Assembly (NCBI GenBank): GCA_947495555.1
Contig: CANLZI010000001.1
Coordinates: 224,861 to 288,860, forward strand
Origin: an uncultured Erythrobacter sp.
Lineage (GTDB): Bacteria; Pseudomonadota; Alphaproteobacteria; Sphingomonadales; Sphingomonadaceae
Direction of reading: 5' to 3'
DNA length: 64,000 nt
Every line of letters starts with the position of its first letter. The first letter of the stretch is position 1. Below, one piece after another: positions 50,145 to 58,591 of the stretch. The notes under the pieces are model-generated. The model was not told the origin of the DNA. It worked only from the letters and a program-made list of their open reading frames with translations, and did not search any database. The position numbers and the translations under genes were made by a program.

Positions 50145-50170
50145 AAAAAAGGCGGCCCCGAAAGGCCGCC
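50145..50170 (-). terminator. Intrinsic terminator after rpsD
   Basis: On the minus strand GGCGGCC and GGCCGCC form a perfect 7-bp stem with a 6-base loop (TTTCGG), followed by TTTTTTG. It begins 27 bases after the rpsD stop. Confidence 0.9.
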
Positions 50171-50196
50171 CCGTTTGTTTCAGGCTGGTCAATCGA

Positions 50197-50811
50197 TCAG
50201 CGTGAGTAGAACTCGACCACTAGGTTCGGTTCCATCGTTACCGGATAAGGAACTTCGTCCAGCTTCGGTACGCGAGTGAAGCTCACCTTGTCGGTGCCAT
50301 CCGCAGCAACATAGTCAGGAACTTCACGCTCGGGCAGGCTCTGCGCTTCGATAACCAGCGCCATGTCCTTGGCTTTGCTGCCCAGGCTGATCACATCACC
50401 AACGTCGATCCGGCGGCTAGGGATGTTACACTTCACACCGTTTACATAGATGTGACCGTGGTTGACGATTTGACGTGCAGCAAAGATAGTCGGCGCGAAT
50501 TTTGCGCGGTAGACAATCATGTCCAGACGGCGCTCAAGCAGACCGATCAGGTTCTGGCCGGTGTCACCCTTCATGCGGGTGGCGTCGGTGTATGTGCGCT
50601 TGAACTGCTTCTCGGTCACGTCACCGTAATAGCCTTTGAGCTTCTGCTTGGCGCGCAATTGCAAGCCAAAGTCGCTCATCTTGCTCTTACGACGCTGACC
50701 GTGCTGGCCAGGACCATAAGAACGCTTATTTACGGGAGAATTTGGACGACCCCAGATGTTTTCACCCATCCGGCGGTCAAGTTTATGCTTTGCGCGTGTA
50801 CGCTTCGACAT
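50197..50811 (-). CDS. rpsD: 30S ribosomal protein S4
   Basis: The 204-residue primary 16S rRNA-binding protein carries the S4 RNA-binding domain ([34 protein letters not shown], then [12 protein letters not shown]). It lacks the N-terminal zinc cysteines, so it is the C-minus form. It is a single gene with its own promoter, leader hairpin and terminator. AAGGAAA lies before the ATG. Confidence 0.98.
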   Translation of the reverse strand: MSKRTRAKHKLDRRMGENIWGRPNSPVNKRSYGPGQHGQRRKSKMSDFGLQLRAKQKLKGYYGDVTEKQFKRTYTDATRMKGDTGQNLIGLLERRLDMIVYRAKFAPTIFAARQIVNHGHIYVNGVKCNIPSRRIDVGDVISLGSKAKDMALVIEAQSLPEREVPDYVAADGTDKVSFTRVPKLDEVPYPVTMEPNLVVEFYSR

Positions 50812-50834
50812 GAGTCGTTTCCTTCAATTTGCAG

Positions 50835-50853
50835 GATCGCCCTAGTGGCGATC
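50835..50853 (-). other. Hairpin in the rpsD leader
   Basis: GATCGCC and GGCGATC form a perfect 7-bp stem with a 5-base loop in the transcribed leader, about 25 bases before the rpsD ATG. It could be a site for S4 feedback control, which many bacteria have in different forms, or simply a leader structure. Confidence 0.45.
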
Positions 50854-50936
50854 GTTTAACCCGGCATCGCTCCGCCAAACCTGTTGTCTGACGCGGCTTC
50901 CGCTTCACCGGGGTGCGGAGCCAATTGCGAGCGCGC

Positions 50937-50964
50937 GGATTAGCAGGATTATTCCTCAGGTCAA
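50937..50964 (-). promoter_or_regulatory. Candidate promoter of rpsD
   Basis: On the minus strand TTGACC (50959-50964) and TAATCC (50937-50942) are separated by 16 bases. They would give an untranslated leader of about 120 bases that includes the hairpin at 50835-50853. Confidence 0.45.
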
Positions 50965-51058
50965 GACGTTTGGAGAATGGCAAGCACATGTGTAGTCTCG
51001 CCTGCTTGGATATGGCGGGGTCGCTCCATTTGCCTAAACTGATTGGGAGAAACTCTGA

Positions 51059-52906
51059 ATGTCTGCTTCATTTGACTTTGTAATTGTTGGTGGTGGTTCT
51101 GCCGGGGCGGCATTGGCTGCTCGATTGAGCGAAGATCCTAGCGTTACGGTTGCTTTGTTAGAGGCTGGAGGCAAGCCTCCTGCACGTGAAGCCATACCGG
51201 CAGCATGTGCGACGCTGCAGCTGGATCCAGAGGTGGATTGGATGTTCAAGGGAGAGGCTGGCAAGGCCGGACGCGGTTTGAACGACCGCCAGATCCCGGT
51301 GCCGCGCGGCAAGATGCTCGGCGGCTCATCCGCGATGAATTATATGGTGTTCGTGCGCGGGCATCCCGGCGATTTCGACAATTGGGAAGCCAAGGGTGCG
51401 TCGGGCTGGAGCTTTGCCGATGTTGAGCATTGTTTTGAGCGTCTTGAGCAGGTCACGCCGTCCAATGAGGCAGCCATCGATGGGAAGGGCCGAGGGCGTT
51501 CTGGTCCAATCGGAGTCGGTATCCGGTCGCCCGTTCTGCCCTGCTCGCGGCAATTTGTGACGGCGGCAACGCGCACGGGCATGCCTGAAGGCGATTACAA
51601 TGGCAGCGGACGCTTTCAGGAAGGCGGCGTTTCTTCTCTGGTGCAAACCAATACGCGCGACGGAAAACGTTCCAGCAGCTATCACGGATATCTGGAGAAT
51701 GCGGCTGAGAACCGGCCCAATCTGACCATTATCACCAATGCCCATGCCAACGGCTTGATTCTGGACGACGAGGCTGGTGGCTTGTCTGCGCGCGGCGTGG
51801 AATATCGCGATGCGGATGGCAATGTGCATGAGGTTCACGCCACACGCGAGACAATCTTGTCAGCAGGTGCTGTGGGATCACCGCATTTGCTAATGCTGTC
51901 CGGTATCGGTCCAAGGCGCGAGCTGGAAGAGGTCGGGGTGACCTGCCTGCTCGATCAACCGCATGTCGGTAAGCATTTGAAGGACCACTATCTGGTCGGA
52001 ATGACCTTTCACGCGCCCGGCATCGGGCAAAACGTCGCAGAGATCGGCCTCGCTTGTGGGCCAGAATTGTTGCGCGGTCCCGACGGGCCATTGCCGGTTG
52101 ATCCCGCCGATGATGTAAATCTGGACGAGGAGCAAAAGGCGCTAAAAGCCGAAGCCGAGCGGCAATTGGCCGAATGGGAAAGTTCGGGCAGCAGTTTGGC
52201 CTCGTCCAGCACATATGATGGCGTGTGCTTCTTCTCTACGGGACTGGGCGATGAATTTACCCATGATGGGCAGATCGGCTTTCTGACGGCGACCAATACC
52301 GCTGAATTTTATCGCACGGGTCTCAATATGGATATCGATATGATGTTCGATGACCCAGAAGCTGTATTGGCAACCGATCGAGAGAACATCATTCTTATAC
52401 CCAGCAACTGCGTGCCGCGCAGTGAGGGCGAGATCGTGCTGAAATCAAGCGATCCAGCAGAAGCTCCTCTTATCGATTTCAATTACTTTGCCGATCCGCA
52501 TGACCTCAAGGTTATGGTTGCCTTGATGCGCAAGTCATTGGAAATTGCCAAGAACTGGCCGACCGATGTGCCGGGGGAAGGTCCAGGGGAACTGCTGATC
52601 CCGCCAATGCTGGCCGAAAAGCACGGCTATAAAGAGGGCGACGAGCCAAGCGACGCACTGCTCGAAAATCTGGCGCTGCATTTTGGCAATACGATCTATC
52701 ACCTCAGCTGCACCTGCCGGATGGGCGATGTGGTGGACAATCGCTTGCGCGTGATGGGGGTCAATAATCTGCGCGTGGCCGATGCCAGCATCATGCCCGA
52801 AATCCCCAGCGGCAATATCAATGCCCCCACCATGATGATTGGTGAGCGGGCGTCTGATTTGATCAAGGAAGATCACGGATTGATGGTTGCGGCCGAGGCA
52901 GCTTAG
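51059..52906 (+). CDS. GMC family FAD-dependent oxidoreductase
   Basis: The 615-residue flavoenzyme has the N-terminal FAD site VIVGGGSAGAALAARLSEDP, the GMC signature RGKMLGGSSAMNYMVFVRG, and the C-terminal NTIYHLSCTCRMG, PEIPSGNINAPTMMIGERASDLI with the catalytic His/Asn pair. It resembles choline or alcohol dehydrogenases but is about 60-80 residues longer because of an acidic, Glu/Ala/Ser-rich insert around 340-400. The alcohol substrate is unknown. It is monocistronic. Confidence 0.93.
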   Translation: MSASFDFVIVGGGSAGAALAARLSEDPSVTVALLEAGGKPPAREAIPAACATLQLDPEVDWMFKGEAGKAGRGLNDRQIPVPRGKMLGGSSAMNYMVFVRGHPGDFDNWEAKGASGWSFADVEHCFERLEQVTPSNEAAIDGKGRGRSGPIGVGIRSPVLPCSRQFVTAATRTGMPEGDYNGSGRFQEGGVSSLVQTNTRDGKRSSSYHGYLENAAENRPNLTIITNAHANGLILDDEAGGLSARGVEYRDADGNVHEVHATRETILSAGAVGSPHLLMLSGIGPRRELEEVGVTCLLDQPHVGKHLKDHYLVGMTFHAPGIGQNVAEIGLACGPELLRGPDGPLPVDPADDVNLDEEQKALKAEAERQLAEWESSGSSLASSSTYDGVCFFSTGLGDEFTHDGQIGFLTATNTAEFYRTGLNMDIDMMFDDPEAVLATDRENIILIPSNCVPRSEGEIVLKSSDPAEAPLIDFNYFADPHDLKVMVALMRKSLEIAKNWPTDVPGEGPGELLIPPMLAEKHGYKEGDEPSDALLENLALHFGNTIYHLSCTCRMGDVVDNRLRVMGVNNLRVADASIMPEIPSGNINAPTMMIGERASDLIKEDHGLMVAAEAA

Positions 52907-52926
52907 CTGCCCTGGCAGGTTGGCTG

Positions 52927-53250
52927 CTAACCCATCCGGTTGAATTCAACCCATTGCTCTTTGGTCAGGCAGACCTTTTCCTTACGGCGGCTGCTCATGT
53001 CCATTGAGACGCGGCGGCAAATCCGTTTATCCTCGGCCTTAGCTGCCTTTTTCTGGTCGGCCTGATCGGCTTGCATAGGTTGAGCTGGAACAGGTTGAGT
53101 AGAGGTAGCCTCGGCCGCATCTGCGCTTTTTTCGGTCGCTTCAGACTGCGCGTATTCAGAATTGGCCTGATCTTCGGCCTTCTCTCCGGCGAATGCTGGT
53201 GCGAAAGTTAGGGCTAACGCAAAAGCGAGTGTGGGGGCAGCAAATTTCAT
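52927..53250 (-). CDS. Small secreted protein of unknown function
   Basis: The 107-residue product has a clear signal peptide (APTLAFALALTFAPAFAGE), an Ala/Gln/Glu-rich, probably disordered middle part and a basic end with two cysteines (RICRR and KVCLTKEQWVEFNRMG). It is probably periplasmic. Similar short proteins with an RxCR...CLT-x-x-QW ending seem common in sphingomonads, without a known role. It is convergent with the GMC gene, 20 bases apart. Confidence 0.8.
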   Translation of the reverse strand: MKFAAPTLAFALALTFAPAFAGEKAEDQANSEYAQSEATEKSADAAEATSTQPVPAQPMQADQADQKKAAKAEDKRICRRVSMDMSSRRKEKVCLTKEQWVEFNRMG

Positions 53251-53318
53251 GATGTAAATCCTGGGGGGATGTAAGTAAAAACGGGGACTTAGTCGGCAAA
53301 ATTGAGTTTGTCGAGGTG

Positions 53319-54053
53319 TTAGCTGCGATCGCGATCTTCACGATTAAGATGGGATAAAACACCGCGCAAGGTCCGCACTTCCAGGTGATTCCAGCCCGGC
53401 TTTGTCAGCACATTGCGCAGGGTTCGGCGGGTCATTTCGACGCGATCTGGCGGATAAAAATATCCCTTTGGCTCAAGCATCGCCTCCAAATGTTTGACCA
53501 ACCCATCCAACTCCTCTTGTGGAGCAGGTGGTAGGGTCTCTTCCACTGTGGGCTGGACCAGATTTTGCAATTTGGACCATTCGTAGGTGCAAAGAATTAC
53601 CGCTTGGGCAAGATTCAATGAGCCAAATTCCGGATTGATCGGCACGGTTAGAATTTCGCGAGCTAGCGCGACATCCTCTGTTTCCAGCCCGGACGCTTCG
53701 CGTCCAAATAGGATTGCGCTGCGTCCGGGTTGATTCATGATCTGCTGGGCGGCCTCATCCGGTCCAACAATCGGCTTTGTCAGCCCGCGTTTGCGCACCG
53801 TTGTGGCATAAATATTGGCGCAATCGGCCACTGCCTCTGCCGTGGTGTTGTAAATCTTTGCCTCGTCCAGCACCTGATCTGCGCCCGATGCGGCGGGGCC
53901 TGCAGAGGGATTTGGCCAACCATCGCGCGGATTGACGATGCGCATTTCGGTCAGACCGAAATTGAGCATGGCCCTTGCGGCTTTACCTATATTCTCGCCC
54001 AATTGAGGGCGCACCAAGATGATGACAGGCCGGTTGGGTGCTGCGTCAGCCAT
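53319..54053 (-). CDS. trmJ: SPOUT-class tRNA/rRNA 2'-O-methyltransferase (TrmJ-like)
   Basis: The 244-residue protein has the SPOUT motifs [60 protein letters not shown], which form the knotted SAM-binding site. It fits TrmJ, which methylates position 32 of tRNA. The ATG at 54053 overlaps the nrdR stop by eight bases and gives the expected N-terminus; the longer frame to 54149 lies in nrdR. Confidence 0.88.
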   Translation of the reverse strand: MADAAPNRPVIILVRPQLGENIGKAARAMLNFGLTEMRIVNPRDGWPNPSAGPAASGADQVLDEAKIYNTTAEAVADCANIYATTVRKRGLTKPIVGPDEAAQQIMNQPGRSAILFGREASGLETEDVALAREILTVPINPEFGSLNLAQAVILCTYEWSKLQNLVQPTVEETLPPAPQEELDGLVKHLEAMLEPKGYFYPPDRVEMTRRTLRNVLTKPGWNHLEVRTLRGVLSHLNREDRDRS

Positions 54054-54543
54054 TGGGGCCGGTCGGATCGCTTTGCGCGGCTTCCTGTACGGTGCTGGCG
54101 AATTCTTCAAAATCGCGCGCTTCGGAAAAATCACGATAGACACTGGCAAAGCGAATATAGGCCACGCTGTCGATCTGGCGCAGACCGTTCATAACCATTT
54201 CGCCAATTTTCGCCGATGGGACTTCGGCATCGCCTGCAGTTTCCACTTGGCGCTGGATGCCTGAGACCAATTGATCGATCCGTTCTTGCTCAACCCCGCG
54301 TTTGCGGCAGGCGAGTGCGACCGATTGTTCCAGCTTGGTCCGGTCAAACGCCTCGCGGCGCGGTTCCTGCCCATCGATCCCGCTTTTTACGACCACAACT
54401 TCGCGCAATTGCACGCGTTCAAACGTCGTGAATCGAGCACCGCAGCTGGCGCATTGACGACGGCGCCGGATCGAGGTGTTGTCCTCGGTCGGTCGACTGT
54501 CTTTTACCTGGCTGTCTTCATTGGCGCAGAAGGGGCAACGCAC
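54046..54543 (-). CDS. nrdR: Transcriptional repressor NrdR
   Basis: The 165-residue regulator has an N-terminal zinc ribbon ([13 protein letters not shown], then [14 protein letters not shown]) and an ATP-cone ([25 protein letters not shown]). It represses ribonucleotide reductase genes when dATP is high. It belongs to the glyA-small protein-nrdR-trmJ run, usual in alphaproteobacteria. Confidence 0.97.
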   Translation of the reverse strand: MRCPFCANEDSQVKDSRPTEDNTSIRRRRQCASCGARFTTFERVQLREVVVVKSGIDGQEPRREAFDRTKLEQSVALACRKRGVEQERIDQLVSGIQRQVETAGDAEVPSAKIGEMVMNGLRQIDSVAYIRFASVYRDFSEARDFEEFASTVQEAAQSDPTGPNG

Positions 54544-54544
54544 G

Positions 54545-54760
54545 TTACTTCTTCACCCGGCTGTAAATCGCTAGGCCGGCCCCTGCGAGCAGTCCGATGG
54601 GCCAAGTGATGATGGGCAACAGTCCGCCACCCAGCGCGCCAATAGCGGCCCCTGCCAACAACGGCTTGGTTCCGGGATGCTTCATCCCTTCCTTGGCGAT
54701 GCCGGTCAGTTCTTCCTTGGTGTCATTGACCCAGTCGGGGCCATCGGATTTGTCGCTCAT
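54545..54760 (-). CDS. Small membrane protein of unknown function
   Basis: The 71-residue protein has a polar N-terminal half and one long hydrophobic, glycine-rich segment ([34 protein letters not shown]) that could form two helices in a hairpin, ending in RVKK. No family recognised. The ATG at 54760 has GGAG eight bases upstream; a GTG three bases earlier is possible. It lies just after the glyA stop and just before nrdR, so it is part of that operon. Confidence 0.75.
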   Translation of the reverse strand: MSDKSDGPDWVNDTKEELTGIAKEGMKHPGTKPLLAGAAIGALGGGLLPIITWPIGLLAGAGLAIYSRVKK

Positions 54761-54763
54761 CAC

Positions 54764-56074
54764 TTATGCTCCGGGGTACACTGGGAAGGCCGCGCACAAT
54801 TCGCTCACGCGTGAGCGCACGCTTTCTTCAACCTGCGCATCGCCTTCCGGACCGTTCTTGGACAGGCCAGTGATCACTTCGGCGATCAATGCGCCGACAT
54901 TGCGAAATTCTGCTGGACCGAAACCGCGCGTTGTTCCCGCCGGGGTGCCAAGACGGATGCCGCTGGTCACAAAGGGACTGCGCGTATCGTAGGGAATGCC
55001 GTTTTTGTTGCAGGTGAGCCAAGCGCGGTCGAGACCAACTTCGGCCGATTTGCCTGTCACATCCATCGCGGTCAAATCAACCAGCATAGAGTGATTGTCT
55101 GTACCGCCAGACACGATCCGCAGACCGTTTTCTTCCAGACTTGCGGCCAAAGCGCGGGCGTTCTCTACCACAGCACTCGCATAGGCTTTGAACTCAGGGC
55201 GCAAGGCCTCTCGGAAAGCGACAGCCTTGGCGGCAATGACATGCATCAACGGACCACCTTGCAGGCCTGGAAAGACCGCCATGTTGAAAGGTTTGGTCAG
55301 TGCCTCGTCATTCCACAAAATGATGCCCGAACGCGGACCGCGCAGGCTCTTGTGGGTCGTGCTCGTCACGACGTGAGCGTGAGGGAAGGGCGATGGATGA
55401 GCGCCGCCTGCTACCAAGCCAGAGATATGGCTCATATCGCATAAAAGATATGCGCCCACTTCATCGGCAATCTCGCGGAAGCGCTTGAAGTCCCAAAGAC
55501 GCGAATAGGCCGTGCCGCCGCAAATGATCAGCTTTGGCTTGTGCTCGCGTGCGGTTGCGGCGACCGCGTCCATATCGATCAGCTCGTCATCCTTGCGTAC
55601 GCCATAGGATACTGGGTTGAACCATTTGCCGCTCATATTGACGGGTGACCCGTGAGTAAGGTGGCCGCCTGAATTCAGATCAAGCCCCATGAAGGTGTCG
55701 CCCGGTTGCAGCAGAGCCAGGAACACCGCTTGGTTCATCTGGCTGCCCGAATTGGGTTGCACATTGGCAAAATTGCAGCCGAACAACTCCTTGGCGCGCT
55801 CAATCGCCAGAGTTTCGACCACATCGGCATAATCGCAGCCGCCATAGTAACGCTTGCCCGGATAACCTTCGGCATATTTGTTGGTGAAGACGCTGCCGGT
55901 TGCTTCCAGCACGGCCTTGGAGGCGATATTCTCGCTCGCAATCAGTTCAATTTTGTCCTGCTGGCGGCTCAGCTCATTACCGATCGCAGCGGCGATTTCG
56001 GGATCAGCCGAGGCAAGGTCATCGTGCCAAAAACGGTGCATAATATCAGTATGTGTAGAAGGTGCGGTGCTCAT
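54764..56074 (-). CDS. glyA: Serine hydroxymethyltransferase
   Basis: The 436-residue PLP enzyme converts serine and tetrahydrofolate to glycine and methylenetetrahydrofolate, the one-carbon donor also used by panB. Lys242 in [13 protein letters not shown] binds [26 protein letters not shown] and [13 protein letters not shown] are family stretches. It follows rpiB by 33 bases. Confidence 0.98.
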   Translation of the reverse strand: MSTAPSTHTDIMHRFWHDDLASADPEIAAAIGNELSRQQDKIELIASENIASKAVLEATGSVFTNKYAEGYPGKRYYGGCDYADVVETLAIERAKELFGCNFANVQPNSGSQMNQAVFLALLQPGDTFMGLDLNSGGHLTHGSPVNMSGKWFNPVSYGVRKDDELIDMDAVAATAREHKPKLIICGGTAYSRLWDFKRFREIADEVGAYLLCDMSHISGLVAGGAHPSPFPHAHVVTSTTHKSLRGPRSGIILWNDEALTKPFNMAVFPGLQGGPLMHVIAAKAVAFREALRPEFKAYASAVVENARALAASLEENGLRIVSGGTDNHSMLVDLTAMDVTGKSAEVGLDRAWLTCNKNGIPYDTRSPFVTSGIRLGTPAGTTRGFGPAEFRNVGALIAEVITGLSKNGPEGDAQVEESVRSRVSELCAAFPVYPGA

Positions 56075-56107
56075 GATCGTGCTCTTTAAACTGGGGCAGA
56101 GAAGGTA

Positions 56108-56587
56108 TTATTGAAGCGGTTCAATCGTGTCCGATCCGTCCGGCGGATGACCCAATTTGTCCACCCGGCGACGGTGGCGGCCTTTAAAGTCGTCGGCATC
56201 GGCAAAATCGGTCGCAAGGAAAGTTGCGATGCAGGATTTGGCCATTTCGATGCCGGTCAGTCTAGCGCCCAAGGCAATGCAATTGGCGTTATTGTGCTCG
56301 CGCGCAAGGGCAGCGGATAGCGGTTCTGACACCAATGCGCAGCGCAGAGCGGGGTGGCGATTGACGCTGATCGAGATGCCAATGCCGCTGCCGCACAGCG
56401 CAACTCCGCGTTCCACGGTTCCATCAGCAACCACCGCTGCCAATTTGTAACCATAGTCGGGATAATCGACACTTTCCCCCGGATTGGGGCCGAGATCGGC
56501 CACCTCGTGGCCCTGGTCCATCAACCATTCAACAAGCTCGGCCTTCATGTCTGTGGCCGCGTGATCTGAAGCTATCGCAATACGCAT
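56108..56587 (-). CDS. rpiB: Ribose 5-phosphate isomerase B
   Basis: The 159-residue enzyme interconverts ribose 5-phosphate and ribulose 5-phosphate. It shows IAIASDHAATDMK, GHEVADLGP, SVDYPDYGYKLA and GVALCGSGIGISISVNRHPALRCAL with the active-site Cys. It is the first gene of the rpiB-glyA-nrdR run and starts back to back with the open frame of the sterol-desaturase gene. Confidence 0.96.
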   Translation of the reverse strand: MRIAIASDHAATDMKAELVEWLMDQGHEVADLGPNPGESVDYPDYGYKLAAVVADGTVERGVALCGSGIGISISVNRHPALRCALVSEPLSAALAREHNNANCIALGARLTGIEMAKSCIATFLATDFADADDFKGRHRRRVDKLGHPPDGSDTIEPLQ

Positions 56588-56669
56588 GGCCGCCTACATA
56601 GTGTGGCGGTTTGATTCTCTCCACCCTAAGTATGGATTTTTCGACCGCATATCGTATTTTGCTTATTAT

Positions 56670-57854
56670 ATGCCAAACCATGTCGCACCGATCGGATCCG
56701 ATCCGAGCCTCACAGCTAGGATGGAATCTTGGTTAAATCGCTTCTTCAACGATGCCGTCCGGCGGAAATTTGGCAGTGGCTGGTTAAGCGGTTTGCTGTC
56801 GATTGTGCTGGGCATTCTGGCAATTTCGGCGGTGCTTGCGCTTCACTTTCCCGCACTACTTACCGTGCCTGAATTGCGCGATCGCTATCCTTTGGATTTG
56901 GTAAGGCTGGCAATTGATGGGGGCATTTTGCTTGGAATGGTTCTGGCCGCTGTTTCCATGGCCCTGCGCCGCCGAAAAGTTTTGGGGCTAACCGGCCTAT
57001 TGCTTGCGGCCATCGCGCTTGGGCTGGGAGCAGGAGGCGTCGAGATTGGGCGAAGCGAGGGCTCGGCCATCTACCTCGGCCTCGACTGGTTCGTGCTAGG
57101 GGTGCTGACAACGGCAGCGGTTTTTGTGCCGCTAGAACGGGCATTTCCGCTGCGAAAGGAGCAAGGATCGTTTCGCCGGAGCTGGCTGACCGATACACAA
57201 TACTTTTTCATGAGCCATGCCTTGGTTCAGTTGATGTCGGTCCTGGTCCTACTTCCCGTTGTTAGCCTGAGCGAGTTCATCGCGATCGACAGCCTTCAAA
57301 GTTGGATTTCGGCCACGCCACTAATTTTGCAATTTGCTGCGTGCGTCGTCTTGGCTGACATCTCGCAATATTGGGTTCATCGCGCATTCCATCGGATCCC
57401 GCTTCTTTGGCGCTTTCATAAGGTGCATCATTCGGTGGAGAAGATGGATTGGTTGGCCGGATCAAGGCTCCACCTTGTCGACGTGATCGTCACCCGAGGA
57501 ATTGTGCTCCTGCCGTTGATGGCTGCCGGTTTTGATGAGCGCGCAATCTTCGCCTATCTTGCTTTCGTGTCAGTCCACGCGGTGTTTATTCACGCCAATT
57601 TTGCGCCATCAATGCTCTGGCTTGAAGGATGGCTTGTGACACCCCGCTATCACCATTGGCATCATGCGAATGAGCCACAAGCAGTGGACACCAATTTTGC
57701 AGTGCACGTTCCACTACTCGACAGAGTTTTCGGCACTCAATTCTTTCCCGACGAACGCTGGCCAAAGAGCTATGGGATCGATGGCGTGCGGGCGCCGGAC
57801 GGCTATTTGACGCAGCTGGTTTGGCCCTTTGCCAAGACCAAATCAAACAACTAA
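56670..57854 (+). CDS. Sterol desaturase / fatty acid hydroxylase family membrane protein
   Basis: The roughly 394-residue protein has several membrane segments and the eight-histidine di-iron pattern of the fatty acid hydroxylase superfamily: VHRAFH, FHKVHHS, HANF and YHHWHHAN. It would hydroxylate or desaturate a lipid, possibly a carotenoid, hopanoid or fatty acid. The start is uncertain: the frame opens at 56586, MPNHVAPIGSDPS begins at 56670, and ATG 56721 is a third option; a TTATTAT stretch just before 56670 resembles a -10 box. Its stop interlocks with that of the parA-like gene. Confidence 0.85.
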   Translation: MPNHVAPIGSDPSLTARMESWLNRFFNDAVRRKFGSGWLSGLLSIVLGILAISAVLALHFPALLTVPELRDRYPLDLVRLAIDGGILLGMVLAAVSMALRRRKVLGLTGLLLAAIALGLGAGGVEIGRSEGSAIYLGLDWFVLGVLTTAAVFVPLERAFPLRKEQGSFRRSWLTDTQYFFMSHALVQLMSVLVLLPVVSLSEFIAIDSLQSWISATPLILQFAACVVLADISQYWVHRAFHRIPLLWRFHKVHHSVEKMDWLAGSRLHLVDVIVTRGIVLLPLMAAGFDERAIFAYLAFVSVHAVFIHANFAPSMLWLEGWLVTPRYHHWHHANEPQAVDTNFAVHVPLLDRVFGTQFFPDERWPKSYGIDGVRAPDGYLTQLVWPFAKTKSNN

Positions 57855-58510
57855 GCGTCGAGCTTGTTGAGCTTCTTGCCGAGCCATTTCCAAAGGGCTT
57901 CGATTTCCTGTGCGGCCTTGCCCGTTGGATCAATTTCAGCGGCCGTTTCGCCTTTCGCAGACGAGCGATGAAAGGCGGCACGATCACCCAAAGTGACCGG
58001 ACAAAGCTTTAGCCCCATCGCCTTGGCCGAGGCCTTGGCATCCTTGGTCAGCACGCTTGCGCCCGCTGGAACCGAGTTTAGCACCACAAAGGCGGGCGTT
58101 TTGGCGAAACTGACCAGCTCTGCAATGGGCTCAAGCGCGTGGAGATCGAACGCTCGCGGCTTGCTGGGGATCAGAACAATATCGGCGGCCTTGATCGCTT
58201 CGCGCGCAGCGGCATCGGCATGCGGGGGCGTGTCGATCACGACAAAGTCGACCCCGTTCTTCTGCGCGCCCTCAATCGTCCGGCCAAGCCGGGCAGGGGG
58301 GCTGGTGACAACCACGGGCAGAAAATCGCCGCGCCAATCGCTCCACGCCGCCGCGGTCGCTTGCGGATCGGTATCGATCACGCAGCTTTCGTGTTTGGCT
58401 TGCGCTGCACGGGTGGCCAGATGGATGGCGAGCGTGGTTTTGCCCGAGCCGCCCTTCTGGCTGACGATGGCGATTGTTTTTGGCTTAGTCTGCGGACCGG
58501 TAATGGCCAT
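57851..58510 (-). CDS. Orphan ParA/MinD-family ATPase
   Basis: The 219-residue ATPase has the deviant Walker A SQKGGSGKTT, the Walker A' CVIDTDPQ and VVIDTPPHADAAAREAI. Such proteins position chromosomes, plasmids or large complexes. No parB or parS-like gene is adjacent and the rest of the neighbourhood is chromosomal, so it is more likely a cargo-positioning or unlinked ParA than a plasmid partition remnant. Confidence 0.88.
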   Translation of the reverse strand: MAITGPQTKPKTIAIVSQKGGSGKTTLAIHLATRAAQAKHESCVIDTDPQATAAAWSDWRGDFLPVVVTSPPARLGRTIEGAQKNGVDFVVIDTPPHADAAAREAIKAADIVLIPSKPRAFDLHALEPIAELVSFAKTPAFVVLNSVPAGASVLTKDAKASAKAMGLKLCPVTLGDRAAFHRSSAKGETAAEIDPTGKAAQEIEALWKWLGKKLNKLDA

Positions 58511-58591
58511 ATCGGGTGCTCCCTAACATTGGTCAGGCAATTCCTCTCCCGATAAAAAACTGTGATGTAACGCGGGTCTTTTGCCCGTTGA

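Noticed and set aside
58530-58591. Terminator after rpoD
   Set aside because: CGGG/CCCG is only a 4-bp stem and the T-run lies about 13 bases further on; too weak to call.
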